From assembly GCA_022819855.1 (NCBI GenBank), contig JAJEGN010000008.1:183948-247947 (forward strand): a stretch of 64,000 nucleotides of DNA, read 5' to 3'. The notes beneath the pieces were generated by a model. That model was not told the DNA's origin. It ran no database searches and saw nothing but the letters and a program-made list of their open reading frames with translations. This document shows, in pieces, positions 63,978 through 64,000 of this stretch (the first letter of the stretch is position 1; each line of letters opens with the position of its first letter). A program made the translations under genes and the position numbers. This DNA is from Gammaproteobacteria bacterium (GTDB lineage Bacteria > Pseudomonadota > Gammaproteobacteria > Steroidobacterales > Rariloculaceae).

Positions 63978-64000
63978 AACTGCAGCAAAGCGCCCGATCG

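Noticed and set aside
1..64000. tRNA, rRNA or riboswitch genes
   Set aside because: No T-loop GGTTCRA-type sequence in a cloverleaf context, rRNA-like tract or known riboswitch core was found while reading the intergenic regions; short or divergent RNAs could still be missed by eye.

Overview
The window is a GC-rich chromosomal segment (visibly about two-thirds G+C). It fits an uncultured or little-studied gammaproteobacterium. The best evidence is the right-hand housekeeping block mltF, tadA, guaA, guaB and xseA, an arrangement typical of Pseudomonas-like Gammaproteobacteria. The rest is accessory and catabolic: transporters for organic acids and amino acids, aromatic and steroid-type oxygenases, molybdoenzymes, and an unusual number of exported enzymes with Sec, Tat or lipoprotein signals. 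I saw no rRNA, tRNA, CRISPR array or intact insertion sequence.

Layout. 1-4.5 kb: end of an unknown gene, then hmgA (homogentisate dioxygenase) translationally coupled to a complete TRAP transporter (dctP-dctQ-dctM). 4.7-5.8 kb: a Rieske non-heme iron oxygenase. 5.9-8.7 kb: outer-membrane factor and membrane-fusion protein of a tripartite efflux pump, with no inner-membrane pump beside them. 8.8-12.2 kb: a GPP34/GOLPH3-like domain fused to a cytochrome P450, a MAPEG protein, and a decayed chimeric remnant of methylcitrate-cycle genes. 12.2-17.3 kb: exported amidohydrolase, an orphan secreted protein, a small heptad-repeat coiled-coil protein, an NHL beta-propeller and a metallo-beta-lactamase-fold hydrolase. 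17.4-25.4 kb: aldehyde dehydrogenase, carboxymuconolactone-decarboxylase-like protein, a branched-chain amino-acid-type ABC importer whose permease and ATPase are fused (LivM-LivG), and a 3-hydroxyisobutyrate-dehydrogenase-like enzyme, all on the minus strand. 25.6-32.6 kb: DUF6152 protein, exported alpha/beta hydrolase, 7Fe ferredoxin and a 1,347-residue FG-GAP lipoprotein.

32.8-45 kb is the most interesting part. It holds a two-subunit molybdoenzyme closely resembling pyrogallol-phloroglucinol transhydroxylase. Its large subunit carries an extra N-terminal SCP2-like lipid-binding domain, and its small subunit has lost several iron-sulfur ligand cysteines. Around it are a divergent acetylene-hydratase/thiosulfate-reductase-like molybdoenzyme, a bicupin, a gallate-dioxygenase-like extradiol enzyme, a HpcH/HpaI aldolase with a signal peptide, a MetE-C-terminal-like methyltransferase and a type I extradiol-like VOC protein. 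Together these suggest catabolism of a polyhydroxylated, possibly lipid-linked, aromatic compound by water-based hydroxyl transfer and O2-dependent ring cleavage.

45-53 kb: DUF5916 outer-membrane protein, exported beta-helix protein, aminotransferase, DUF3750 protein and an MscS channel. 53.5-64 kb: mltF, tadA, guaA, guaB, then an accessory insertion (exported aldo/keto-reductase-fold protein, sulfite-oxidase-like molybdoenzyme, cytochrome c, exported cyclase) flanked and interrupted by REP-like palindromic repeats, and finally xseA. All assignments rest on reading motifs and recalled family sequences; no database search was run.
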